A DNA stretch of 64,000 nt from Schistocephalus solidus (taxonomy: Eukaryota; Platyhelminthes; Cestoda; Diphyllobothriidea; Diphyllobothriidae): the NCBI GenBank assembly GCA_017591395.1, contig WEDG01002528.1, forward strand, positions 29,280-93,279, read 5' to 3'. Numbering within the stretch: position 1 is the stretch's first letter; every line of letters begins with the position of its first letter. Shown in pieces: positions 20,403 to 32,059 of this stretch. Made by a program: the position numbers and the translations under genes. A model generated the notes under the pieces. It was not told the origin of the DNA. It ran no database searches and saw only the letters and a list, made by a program, of their open reading frames with translations.

Positions 20403-23400
20403 TTGGTGATAATCAGGATTCTTTTATATTAGGGTTCGAATGTTTCGGTCAACACTGTCGCCTGTTGGTTACTAGGATCTCGGATCTGAATTGTCTAGTG
20501 CGCAGCCCATATTCTCAATTCTACCTCTGGGCACATCGCTGCACTCGTCGCGTTGACATTGACAACGAATGCCAGCATCCGGTTGGTGTTCGCGCAGCTC
20601 TGTTCGTGGGTCTTAGGTTGATTTCCACTACTTCAACCTGACAATAATGAGTCCCTGTCTCAGAGGCTTTTTAGAAACACGTGTATGTATGTGGTGAGAA
20701 GGTAGGAGGACATTGCTAATAAATATAAGTGAACTCGCATGCAAACTTCCCATAAATTTGCATAAATTTCGTTTTATTTTGGACGCATGAGGATAATGAA
20801 TTCGTGCATTCAGAGCCGTGCTGGGCAAAAGAATACAACTTTTCAAAAAGGACACTACAGACTGCAACAAAAAGGAAGCGAACATGGAGGAATGTAACCC
20901 AGTGCGGAATAACAAACCGCAAAATACTTCATTATGCTAAATTTGAGATAGGCTGGGTAAATTATAAATTTAAAATGCTAAAATCCGACTCGTATTGCAT
21001 TTTACAGGAAACTCCAGTAGGCTACTTTAGCATCTACTCTAAACCTACACAATTTCTTAGGCTGCAAATTTGCCGGAATGTAAATTTCCTGTCCCAGAGT
21101 AGCTTGCAGACTCTTCTTCTGATCCAACACATTTTTTTATTAATTATTTCGTGGCCCCATTAGAAAGCCATGTCCTGTCTATATTGTAAATCTCTCAGTT
21201 TGCCGTAATTAATTCTACATGAGGCTATGTATGAGGCTACTTGTATCTGGGGTACTGAATCGAATTCCATTAAGGAAAGGCAAAAGTTCAGATTTTGAAG
21301 CCTAGTAAATTGGGGTTCTTAATGATCTTCCCTACAGAGGATGGTTACCTATCCTTACGAAAGTTTTTTTATTAGACCTTTGTGAACACATTTTAATGGA
21401 AAACCAAAAGAGTTCTATCATATATTATTTAGTTCTCTTCAAACTCGGCGAATATTTTATTCTGCTACGACGTAGCCATTGATCGTAAACCGGCTTGCGT
21501 TTTATGATCTTACACGCACAAATTACAAGTGATGGGATCTCATGGTCAAGTTGCTTGTTACTCAAGAGGTGTCATGTTTCCTTTCCAACTATTTGCCGAG
21601 AAAATGCCAACTTGTAAAGGAAGAATAAGATTCGACATTTCTTTTAGCCAGCATGCAGCAGAAAGGAACTAACGTAAGCGCAGTTGATGCAAATAAAAGC
21701 AATAGGATATTTCTAAATACACGAACTTCAAATGAAGCACATAAGAACCCGGCGGTCTCTTTTCCATGGTAGTTCAAGCAATCGGCTGCGTACCGTTGCT
21801 CCCCTACCCACCCCTACTCGCCCTGCATAGAAAAGATCCTTTCGATCGATTGTATCGATCGCAGTGACGTTTTACCTCTCAAGTAAACCTCATTCCGATC
21901 GATTTTATCGATTTTGGTCATGGTTCCAATGCCTCAACTGAAATGAATGAGCACATATGGCCCGGTACCGGAAGCAGCGGCTACAAAAAATAGCTCATTT
22001 TATTATGCCTCCTTTCAGTTGGAGGAGGTGGGTAGGGCTTGATTGTAAATGCCTCTAAGATTCGGTTCAATGGCAAATCTTCTTATCCACCCTCGATTTA
22101 CCCCTAAGTGTCATCAAGCCTACACGCTGCCAATTTTCTGTCGATCGATTGCGCATGTTCTTTACCTGGCTTCGAAACTCGCATGCAGAAGTGGAACCTG
22201 CTCGCTTCGCTTGAATCGCCGAGTTCTTTGTCTGCGTAGTTGCTGAGGCATGAACAGTCAGAGCGTAAAAAATTCGATCCGTCAAACTGCCCAACCAGAC
22301 AGTTGATGCCTGTAACAGTTTAAGCCCGTAAGTCTCCCGCTCTCCCACCCTCCCCCATCCACTCCCTCCCTACCCCACAGACTAGGGTAAATCGAGCTTC
22401 AGACATTAAATTAGCGACATCCTTTTGCTGTCAGAGTCAGTCCTAGCTAGAGCTGTTGGGACAGTGTGAAACGTACAATTACCTGGGCCTGTAAAGTGTG
22501 ACAAAGAGCTTTTACAGACTGTTTTAACCACACCACCTCTACTCCTTCCCCATTCCGTGGGAGTAATCCTCTCTCACGTAGTCAATACCCCGATGGTCGG
22601 AATATAAGTGCAATAACCTTAAAAATTCCATATAAGCCTGTTTTCAATGGGTCTGGAGTCCTTCCGAATGTCAGTTGCGTTAAAGATACAGCAGGACATT
22701 TTTAGACGTTGTGATATGGGAATCACGAAGTATGCAGGTTTTAAGAATCCACGAGAATGCAGTAGTGTAGTAGCAGCGAGGTTTTACGGTTTTTGAACAT
22801 GGCCATCCTTAGGAGATTGCCATCAGTAACGCATAGTAAAAATTACGGGAAGGGAGAGGATTAAAGACAAGTCAGAAAGAGTTTATTCCAATACAGTAAT
22901 ATTAACCATTTAAAATGCTTGAGAAGACTAAACTGTAACTCTTTTCCCGCCCCACCCCCACCCCCCTGAAATCTATGCTTGCATGGTTGTGTCTTACTTT
23001 CGTTATGTAGACGTCTGAATTTCGCCAAGGACTTCGGAAACGATATTTTTGGCGATATGTCCCACACATTCATTTCCTTGGATTAGAGTGGTCCAAACGA
23101 CGTTTGGCTATCTACCTCAAAATAATACATTAGAAAGTATGCTCATCCTACTTAATCGCCTGAAGAAAGAGCATGCCTAAAGCCGTTGGAAAATAAAACG
23201 TTACAACTCTTTCTACAGCCACATAATAGGGGTTTACCCTTATTGATATGGCACAAAATTTAATTATGATGACATGGTCATACGGACGATGTTCACTAGT
23301 TACACTATTCTAAACCTAGCGGGAAACGCACAGTTTAGAATTATGCACGTTCATATGAGGTCATAGTATTGGGTGTAAGTTCGGTTGATATCATTCCGTG

Positions 23401-24724
23401 AAAATTTCTATTTCACGCCTGAAAATTCAATTTCAAGCATATTTTTTCGGTAATTCATCACCAGGCCACTACAAGGACATGGAGATTTAATTTGTAAGCT
23501 ATGGACAGGACCTTCATGTGTCTCGGGGGAGGGGAGGAGCAGGGTTAGTAACAATATTCGTTCCCGCGCCGCCTCCATGATGGAGTCAGTGTGTTGAGGA
23601 CGTTGGAGTTAGGTGGGGGTTCGAGGTAGAGCATGAGCACAGTCCAAAAACGCGGAGTGCGTATGACTGCTATCAGGGTGTGATGGCGGCGTGCGATCAT
23701 CACCCGGAGTCGGCCAGGGCAGATCAACTGCCTCTAATAACGTATTCTGATAAGAAAGCGGTAGATTCGTTAACAGAACTGCAACTACCTTGGCTGCTGA
23801 TCGTTCCCGTTGGCATTGACCTTTGTAGTAAATTGCTGATGCTCGGTAGACAGTTTGAGAGACTTCTTTGGCGTCAACTTGGTGGTTCGTATTGACTAGA
23901 GGTGCGACAGTTGAGCTTGAATCGATCGATTTTCCCCTTTATCTTACCAGGCACCCAGGTATGGTTTTACGCACCCTCTTTTCAAGAAGCCTCGTTTTGT
24001 GACCAATTTGGCCCGCTCCAAAAGAGCGGGTGAATGAATAAATGCATGGTTATGTGGCCCGAAAACGCACTCCGTCTTTCCCCGTTCTGGCAGGTATTAT
24101 GACCAGCATTCAGTGAGGGCACTGCAATGGTCTTGGGGGTTGCCACTTTTACGCGAGAACAAGTTTAGTCCGAGTGTTTATACAGTGCAGGTCGATTTCA
24201 CTTGCTCATGTGTAATTATTTGATATACTGAACCTACTTCACCTATTATTGTTCTTTCTTACGATATGTTGGAAGCAGCTGGTGATAGTGAATTTTCGAC
24301 AGCCGATAGAGTGTACCCAATGTACCACGCTAGTCGTCGTCTCCATATATCGGGCAGTGAGTTTATTTGTTTAAATGCCTAATCATTTGATGTACCGAAC
24401 TTCATTCATTGATTGATGTTCTCTATTATATTGAATGTTCTTTATTTTAATTTTTCTATTTGCAAGTGAATGCGGTTTCATTATAACGATAAGACGGCCG
24501 CAGCTGGTGGCAGTGAATTTACAATTACCCATTGAGTGTTCCTTATTAGCCATGCGGTAGTGCACTATATTTGTGTCAAGGCCTACCGAAATTTTCATCG
24601 ACGTTTCAATCATACACCACTGACTAGGACAACCTTTGACTACTGTAAACAGAAGGTTGAAGACATTTGAAACTTACCCATTAGGCTGTGATCAGGAAGA
24701 CTGTCTGGTAAAATCATGAAATAA
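20401..24724. other. 4.3 kb without a recognisable gene or element
   Basis: Mostly AT-rich unique sequence. Open frames of 60-119 codons (for example 20804-21163 +, 20628-20915 -, 22067-22348 -, 23680-23895 +) have no motif and often overlap on both strands. Two similar stretches at about 24225-24345 and 24383-24575 share GCAGCTGGTG(A/G)(T/C)AGTGAATTT and may be an old tandem duplication. I cannot exclude small exons. Confidence 0.35.
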
Positions 24725-24725
24725 A

Positions 24726-25180
24726 AATTGAGAGTGAGTGAGAGATAGAGAGAGAGGGAGGGAGGGAGGGAGGGAGTATGGGTGGGATGGGGGACGGAGA
24801 GAGACATGCGCTTTATTTTGAACGTACGATTCCAAAATTATCAGCAAAAATAAATCCTCCATTCTTCGTGAATAAGATTGGGCACACAAACCACATAGCA
24901 TCGGAAGATCACAAACAAATGGCTGAAGACAGCAAGTATCGACATCATGAGGAATCGTCATGGAATGATTCGCAAAATGTAGATCCGATCGGACTTCCTT
25001 CAAAATGGTGCCAGTGCCGTGTGTTGATGAACTCATTGTCGAATTTCGAATAAACAAAGGGGGTTAAAAATATAATGGGTGAAAGAGGTCATCCGATGCA
25101 CACAGGAGAAAATTTACACAGAACAGAAAAATAAAGCGGCTCAGTTTCGGAAGCCCGACCGGCTAGTGGTACATTTTGTA
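24726..25180. repeat. GA-rich run plus possible dispersed repeat
   Basis: A GAGT/GAGA/GGGA run at 24726-24778 is followed by GCGCTTTATTTTGAACGTAC and ATTCCAAAATTATCAGCAAA. The same join (purine run, then CGCTTTATTTTGAAAGTGTA and ATTCCAAAATTTTAGCAAAA) is at 61625-61700. This suggests a dispersed element of unknown class, with its start or end at the purine run. Confidence 0.4.
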
Positions 25181-25620
25181 TAAGGGGATGTTGGCACAAA
25201 CAAACGTGAAACTGACCGATAGCACTTCATAAAGTTCCATTCATAAGTACTATAAGAGGGAAAAAAATAAAACCTTCAATTATGCTTTGAATATTGAATT
25301 GTGCTCCTGGGTAGTCTATAAAAATAATACCACCTTCAATAGAAAGGTTATTTCTCAAACGAAGCTTCCTTTTCTTTAAACAGTTGTGTACGAGAACACG
25401 AGTTCATTAAGTATGCTGAAGTGAACGAATTTCGTATGTTATTTGTACCTTTTAAGTCACCTGGACAGTTTGGGTGACTGTTTCATATGATCCTGCAATA
25501 TCCTAGAGTATAAGTCGTGAAACAATGAACAAAGAGCGGTAGGTGACTGAACTGAATTAAAGCTCTTATTTTTCATTTGATCTGCTTTCATGTACCGGAA
25601 TTATTTAGTTAATCACGTTG
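25181..25620. other. Unassigned spacer
   Basis: AT-rich unique sequence between the GA-rich repeat and the microsatellite at 25621. No gene seen. Confidence 0.3.
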
Positions 25621-25733
25621 CCATTGTTGTTTGTTGTTGTTGTTGTTTTTGTCGATGATGAGGATGATGATGATGTTGATGATGATAAAGATGATGGTGG
25701 TGGTGGTGGTGGTGATGGTGGTGGTAGGGTGGA
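25621..25733. repeat. TTG, GAT and GGT microsatellite
   Basis: Three successive triplet runs (TTG, then GAT, then GGT) that lead straight into the 5' end of RTE copy F. Confidence 0.85.
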
Positions 25734-26240
25734 GGGGGGTACTAGTTATGGGCAGCATAACACTGCCAATATTTGCTCGCTCCATCTGTCTCGTATAGGT
25801 CGTGAATGCGCCTGTGGCCGCCTCAAGCTGGTACCCAACTCTCACATGTGGCTCCTCAAAGCTGGTTCTGCCCAGCGGCCACACCCCGGGAAACCGCCAC
25901 GACTGGCGGGCTTAACCAGGTGAGGGTCTCCGGTGTTGTGTGTGCCTTCACACACCCGGTCGTTCTCCCCCTAACCCAAATCATGACCCATAGTGGAGGT
26001 CGGTAGCCGCCTGGGATGACTCAGCAGCCCTATATAGGGACAGAACTGCTTACCCCCTCGCGGGGGAGGGGCTAGAAAAGGTGCCCTAAACAAATACTGG
26101 GTTTCAGGACAGCTGCAGCAGACGACGCCTAGCAGACTGCAATTAAATGCGGTCGGAAAACTCTAAACAATATCAATAGTAACTCCTTTCCGAATTCCCC
26201 CCACTGTACCCTCCGGACTGCTCGAGTGAGGTTTCTCACT

Positions 26241-27385
26241 CTAGCAGCCTGGAATGTTCAATCCCTTCAGAAAATCTGAAAGGGCAACCGGCTGGAACGG
26301 AGGACGGCACTAGTTTCTCGGGAAATGGTGCGCTACAAGGAGGACATTGCTGCTTTCAGCGAGAACCGATTCTCTGAACAGGGTCAGCTGGAGGAGGTGG
26401 GTGCCAGCTACACTTTGTTCTGCAGCGGTCGGCCAAAGGCAAGGCGACGCGACGCTGGTGTTGCCTTTGCCATCTGGAACGACATCGTGGGACGTCTGCT
26501 CTGTTTGCCGCAGGGTATCAATGATTGCCTAATGAGCCTCTGCCTTTCCTCTTCGGGGAGACAAGTTCCCCACCGTCATCAGCGCCTACGCTCCTCCAAT
26601 GACGAGCTCTGATGAGGTGACTGTGCCGACGGATAGGTTATTTGTCCTTGGTGACTTTAACGCCCCGCGTTGGGACAGACCGTGCCTCAGGGAGAGGTGT
26701 TCTGAGTCCACATGGTCTCGGTAGCCGTAACGATAACGGCCTCCTTCTTCTGCGAACGTGTGCGAAACACAGTCCTGCTGATCAATGCTTTCTTCCACCT
26801 CCCGATGTGGCATGGGTACACCCCCGTTCGAGACATTGTACCTCTTGGACTATGTTCTCGTTCGGAGGTGAGATCGACCAGACGTGCTGGTGACAGTGCT
26901 GATCCCCGTTGCCGACGGATTGACGGATCTGCGCCTCGTCATCTCCAAGTCGAGGCTTAAGTCTGCAACCACGCAGAAGACCACAAGGTAAGTTTAATAC
27001 TGCTTTGTTGGATATGTTTGCTCACCATCTCCTTTTCAGCAACAAACTGGCCAACCGACTAGCCAACCTTCCAGTCGCCGACGCGGACATCTGCGTGGAG
27101 AACCGCTGGTGTCAGTTGAGAGACACCATCCAATACACCGCGTTGGATGTCCTCGGCCGCGCACGTCATCAGCATCAAGACTGGTTCGATTACAACGACG
27201 CAGCTATCAACGCTCTGCTCGTCAAGAAAAACCCGTGGCACAAAGCCTACGTCAATAGCCCTACCGCTGCAAATAAAACAGCCTTCTACCGAAGTCACTG
27301 CCTTGTGCAGCAATGGCTGCGGGAGATGTAGGATGCCTGGATGATGCCCGAAGCCGAGGAAATTCAAGGGTACGCGGACCATAAG
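26241..27385 (+). pseudogene. Endonuclease and linker of RTE-like copy F
   Basis: Recognisable segments are [37 protein letters not shown] and, after frameshifts, [16 protein letters not shown] text near 26640. Stops and shifts occur near 26280, 26612, 26690 and 26880. The final catalytic position expected as TDH reads TDLR. The linker (27005-27331) encodes HQHQDWFDYNDAAINALL, which matches the other copies. The product would have been an endonuclease; this copy is clearly dead. Confidence 0.75.
26988..27039 (+). other. 52-nt intron-like segment in RTE copy F
   Basis: Donor AAG|GTAAGT and acceptor CTCCTTTTCAG|CAAC both fit splice consensus closely. Equivalent segments of the same length are present in copies E and G. 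Confidence 0.55.
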
Positions 27386-27409
27386 GAGACCGAATGAGAC
27401 CGACAGTGA

Positions 27410-28316
27410 AGACAGGGGCAGCAATCTACGAAGCCAACCGGATCGCCACCGTCAAGACCACAAAAGCGGCGCGAAAGTCACTAGTGCCCCGGACCAACAC
27501 CGCACATGTCCAGGCCCTTCCAACATGCCCGCGCTGTCAACGCACCTTCCGCGCGCGAATTTGGCCTGGTCGGACCTCTTCGGACGCAATGCACCAACAA
27601 TCCGAAAATTCCAACTTCTACGTTTATTTCTGCTGACCCTCCTTCGGACTCCCTCACCCTCACTCCTGGCATCAATTCCATTACTCCCACCATCATAGGA
27701 GACCACATCCCAATACTCATCACCTGTTACCTCCACCACCGCTATCGCCACCACCACCACCATCAGCGATGGAGACTCTCTCCTAAGCTGTCCTCGATGT
27801 GACCGCACATTCACCTCACGCATCGGCCTAGTCGGTCACTTGCGAATCCATCGTACAGAGACCGGTGAACCAGTGCCTGTAGCAACAACACACAGCAGAA
27901 ATCGCCAACTCCACTGCCCTCACTGTCCTCGCGCATTCACTCATCGCATGGTCCTATGCGGTTACATGCGCATCCATGACAGCGGAATTCACCGCAATGC
28001 CCACAACACCGATAACCCCATGCGAACCCTCCGCTATTTGCCATCCTTACCGCTACTGCCACCCTCACTTCCATGAATGACATCCCCCTAGCCTCTACCG
28101 ATTTCTCCTGCCCACACTGTGCCCGCCTTAACCTCAACTCACGCATCGACTGTATCGGTCACCTCTGAATCCATCGCACGGAGGCTGGTTAACCAGTGCC
28201 TGAAGGTCCGACATACAGTCGACGTGACCGCCTCCACTGCCCTCACTGCTCCCGCACATCCACACACCGCATGGGCCTATTGGGACACATGCGCCTCCAT
28301 GACGACCTGCGGTAAA
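27410..28316 (+). pseudogene. Zinc-finger array of RTE-like copy F
   Basis: Contains CPRCQRTFRARI, then CPRCDRTFTSRIGLVGHLR, CPHCPRAFTHRMVLCGYMR, CPHCARLNLNSRID and CPHCSRTSTHRMGLLGHMR in shifting frames, ending HDDLR at 28316. Fingers 2, 3 and 5 keep all four metal ligands. A stop follows finger 4 (HL*IHRTEAG). Between fingers 1 and 2 the linker carries CCA/CAC triplets like those that expanded in copy A. Confidence 0.75.
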
Positions 28317-28959
28317 CCACCGGAGTCTAAGCCATATCAGCGCACACTACCTACAAACAATACATAGACAACACCCTCAAAATCACCATTTACCTGATTA
28401 TATCATGGTTTCCTAGAAATCGTGGCTTGGAAGGCTGCCAATCTGATGCTTACACCAGACCACGTCGTCGGCCCAGCGTATGTTCTGTGTGTGTCGAGTG
28501 GCTGACCAGTGGACTGGGAGTTAGACGGCAATGGCTCCTCCATAGGCCCTAATTTAGTGAATCCTGGTTTATGCGTTATTGGGGGCCAGGTCGTGCTGTG
28601 GCGCGCGAAGACGGATACGCCTACCCATCAGCCAGTGCACCCACTCCCACATTAGACAACTGACCGGCTTGGGCGGTGGTCTGATTGTGGCGGTGGGGGA
28701 GAGAGTGAGGTCGACGGCTCAGCACATTTTTGTAACTATAAGCAACCTGACGCGCTTGAAACTATCACGGTGCGCTAGAAGCCATGGCTTAGAAGGTTGC
28801 CAACTGACGCGATAACTTGGACCGCACAGTCAGCCCAATATGTGTTTTGTGTGGAGTGGCTGACTGGTGGACTGAGAGTCAGGCTTCAATGGTTCTTTCA
28901 TAATGTGGCCTTTGTGGTACTCCCACTCCGTGGGATCCGATCAAAGGGTGTGGTGGTGG

Positions 28960-30960
28960 TGGTGGTAGAGAGAGGAATACTCTTTTTTGAACTTATAATT
29001 CACCATTTTCAACAAAACGTAGTGGTTCCATTCACTAAGACCTAAAGATAAATTAACAGTATCAAAAATTTAAACTTGGACATCTAAATGGGCTGACAAT
29101 GCAAAACTCAGGCTCTGGATTTCTTTCTCTTTTCACGTAAGATAGCGTAAGGCTGGTATGCCGACGTATGGCAAAAGATATGTTGGAAGTCTCGGTGCAT
29201 GGGACGGGAAGACTACACGCAATTAGGTCAGAGTGGAGGGGATGGAAAAGCATCGTCGAGAATCCGATCACCTAAGTGTTTAACCGTTGTGAAGTGTCGT
29301 TCTATTACCGCATCCACTTAAGTAATATTAGAAACAGCGGCAGCAAAAGAGAACATTCAATGGATGCGTTTTAAAATCAGCAAATCCTTTTTAAGGAATG
29401 CTGGAAAAATAAACGGAGAACACGAGAGTATTATGGGGCGAATACAAGCATTTTTAAGCAGCTACATTAGGGATTGAGGTGTGTGGTAGGAACGTAAACG
29501 GCGAATATAATACAGAAATTTACGAATTTTAGCAAATAGAGTGTCAATATGAAGAGAGCATGAAAGATTGGATGTCAGGGTGGAGCCAAGGTACCGTAAG
29601 AAGTATAACTCGTTGGGGAAAACATCCAGCGATTCAGGACTAGAAGAAAACCGCAATCGTAAAACCCACTGAACAGATTTTTTATTGTTCAGAAGAAGAC
29701 CATTGACTGACAACCATGCTCAGACATGGTCCAGACCATGATTCAAAGACTGGAGATGCGTTTGATCGTTAGGAGGATGGTCAACAACCACATCATCGGC
29801 GTATTTTATATACAGACAGTCATTTAGCGATCTCAAATTATCAGTGTGGAGGGAGAATAGGTGAGGGGATAAAATGACAACCGGAAGAATTCCACAGTTG
29901 TCAGGAAGGAACGCTGAGTTCCGCCTGCTGGATTGTACGAATTTAGCGCGGGAAGTAAAATAGGCTTCGAGCCAAGAAACCACCCAACCTAGAGAAACAC
30001 AGGAGGATGTTTTGTTAAGGAGGAGATGGTGCGGGATTGTCTTGAAGGCAAAAGAGTATTCAAGAAATGCGCGCGTGTACGCACGGTAGCTTTTACCTAA
30101 GTCTCTTAGAGCAGAATGGACCAGAAAAGCATCTGCTTCTAGAATAATAACACAGAATGGTCAGAACCTGACAAGGGGGCTCAATTTTAACAAGAAAAGC
30201 TTGGCTTGATTGGTCAAAATGTGATACAGAGAGGCATCCACGCGAGTATTGAAGGAAACAAGATTATCAAAGCATAACATTCTAAGAGGATGTAGGTTCA
30301 CACGTTTAAAATCATCCCATAATACAATACTATATTCACAAGACATGAAAGCAATTTTTTTGTGAAAGTCGAACACTCGGTGTAGGGCACCTTCACAAGT
30401 AGCGGGGGATTATAAATACGAACAAATATAATACCTGTAAAGGTATTTAAACTATGTAGTTTGTATATAACAGCGATGACGTCTATCAAGTCGTCAGATT
30501 ATGAGAATAGGCATTTACAATTAAGGAACCAATTCTGGATTAAACGTACAACTATTTTAAAAGCTTAAACAGTAAAAAAGAGTCCCTTCTGTAGCCACCC
30601 CACTGCCTCTGCAGCTGAAAGACGGGGGGTTAATGAGTTATGTCTCTTGAAGACAAATAAATGTCATCTTACTGTGCTCTTTTTTCAACAAGAGTAGCTC
30701 CATATTGTGAAGTTTTTTGAATATCGAACGACTTTTTGTCGACAGGAAGTTCGGAATTAACAGTTTGTTATTTGGTTGACGCTTGAGAGTGATTTGCCAA
30801 CCGCAGCGGTGTTTTTTCCGCCTTATAGGCCTTTGTTGATGAAACCGAGATAAAATTGGCATGGGAGGATCACAAATTCGACATAATGGCCGAAAAGTAC
30901 AACAGCTGCGTCGTGAAAATTCGTCAGTACTTTTTAGATTTAAGTTCATTCGAAAAGGTG
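28960..30960 (-). mobile_element. CR1/Jockey-like element relic with internal deletion
   Basis: In minus-strand order, an endonuclease start (PNFLSTKSRSIFKKLHNMEL then FICLQET, 30950-30640) is followed by a decayed endonuclease end (LSGSDHSVLLF near 30140). An RT core follows, with EYSFAFKTIPHHLLLNK near 30060 and IKYADDVVVDHPPNDQTHLQ near 29790, then RYLGSTLTSNLSCSLHIDTL and a C-terminal tail ending at 29062. The part between the endonuclease and RT motif A is missing, so it carries an internal deletion. Several frameshifts and stops are present. It is a different subfamily from the element at 35239-40489. The edges are approximate. Confidence 0.75.
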
Positions 30961-31122
30961 CTGGTATGCTGTACAGATGACCTCGTTATCGTAGTCCAGA
31001 CAAACAAAGGAAACAAAAAAAAGATATCAAAATCAAATAGGCAGAGTAGTATACAAAAACAGAAAATGCCCACGTGAATGGAAAGCGAAATAAATCGCAG
31101 CTCAAATTCAAAAGCCCGTCAG

Positions 31123-31184
31123 TCGTGGTGGTGGTGGTGGTGGTGGTGGTGGTGGTGATGGCAGTGGGGGTGGTGGTGGTGTTA
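31123..31184. repeat. (GGT)n microsatellite
   Basis: About 60 bp of GGT with GAT, GCA and GGG interruptions, 45 bp before the 5' end of RTE copy G. Confidence 0.9.
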
Positions 31185-31227
31185 AAAGAAGGATACTTAT
31201 AAATCTTATTTTATGATAAACACTCTC

Positions 31228-31939
31228 TCGCGCTACAAGGTGGACATTGCTGCTCTCAGCGAGAACTGATTCTCCGAGCAGGGTCAACTGGCGGAGGTGG
31301 GTGCCGGCTACACCTACCAAAGACAGAGCGACGCGACGCTGGTGTTGACTTTGCCATCCGGAACGACATCGTGGGACGTCTCCCCTGTCTGCCGCAGGGT
31401 ATCAATGATCGCCTGATGAGCCTCCGCCTGCCTCTTCGGGGAGACCAGTTCGCCACCATCATCAGCGCCTACGCTTTTGCAATGACGAGCTCTGATGCAG
31501 CGAAGGACAAATTCTACGAGGACCTGCACGCCATGCTGGTGACTGTGCCGAAGGTGGACAAGATAATTGTCCTTGGTGATTTCAACGCCCGCGTCGGGAC
31601 GGACCACGCTGCCTGGCAGGGAGAAATGGGTCCCCGCGGTCTCGGTAGCTGTAACAATAACGGCCTCCTTCTTCTGCGAACCTGTGCGGAACACCGTCTA
31701 CTGCTTACCAACACCTTCTTCCGCCTTCCGACGCGGGAGAAGGCTACGTTGATGCATCCTCGGTCGCGGCGCTGGCAGCTGCTGGACTATGTTCTCGTCC
31801 GAAGGCGATATCGACAAGACGTGCTGGTAACCAAAGGTGATCCGCAATGCCAATGGTTGGACAGATGACCGCCTCGTCATCTCCCAGATGTGGCTCCGAC
31901 TGCAACCGCGACGAAGGCCCCCAATTATGAAACCACCAG
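31228..31939 (+). pseudogene. Endonuclease of RTE-like copy G
   Basis: Starts at [12 protein letters not shown], carries an early stop (AGAACTGATTC), a deletion after AGYT, then a 166-codon frame (31371-31868) with [38 protein letters not shown] and [19 protein letters not shown]. An insertion near 31840 shifts the frame. In the corrected frame the last catalytic motif reads TDDRLVIS, so the expected His is Asp, as in copy E. This copy keeps the segment [14 protein letters not shown] that copy E lacks. Confidence 0.8.
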
Positions 31940-31991
31940 GTATGTGAAATACTCTTTTGTTAAATTTGTCTGCTCACTGTTTTGATTTCAG
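31940..31991 (+). other. 52-nt intron-like segment in RTE copy G
   Basis: Donor CAG|GTATGT and acceptor TTTTGATTTCAG|CAACC. Length and position match copies E and F. Confidence 0.55.
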
Positions 31992-32059
31992 CAACCAAAT
32001 AACCGAGAAACTGGACAACATGCATGCTCTAGATAATAACGGCACCGTGGAAACACGAT

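Larger units (their letters stand above)
25735..28955 (+). mobile_element. RTE-like copy F, reverse transcriptase deleted
   Basis: The copy has a long 5'UTR (25735-26235), the endonuclease start (AGCAGCCTGGAATGTTC at 26245), the endonuclease to about 26960, the 52-nt intron-like segment, the linker region (27040-27385), the zinc-finger array (27410-28316) and a 3'UTR to about 28955. The whole RT, about 1.8 kb in the copy at 31228, is missing: the linker text GGTACGCGGACCATAAGGAG passes within about 25 bases to GTGAAGACAGGGGCAGC, which normally follows the RT. The 3' end lacks the last 200 bp or so. It could not have moved on its own. Confidence 0.85.

Noticed and set aside
31410..31445. CTGATGAGCC hammerhead-like core
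   Set aside because: It lies in the conserved endonuclease coding sequence ([10 protein letters not shown]) and lacks the GAAA box and helix III.
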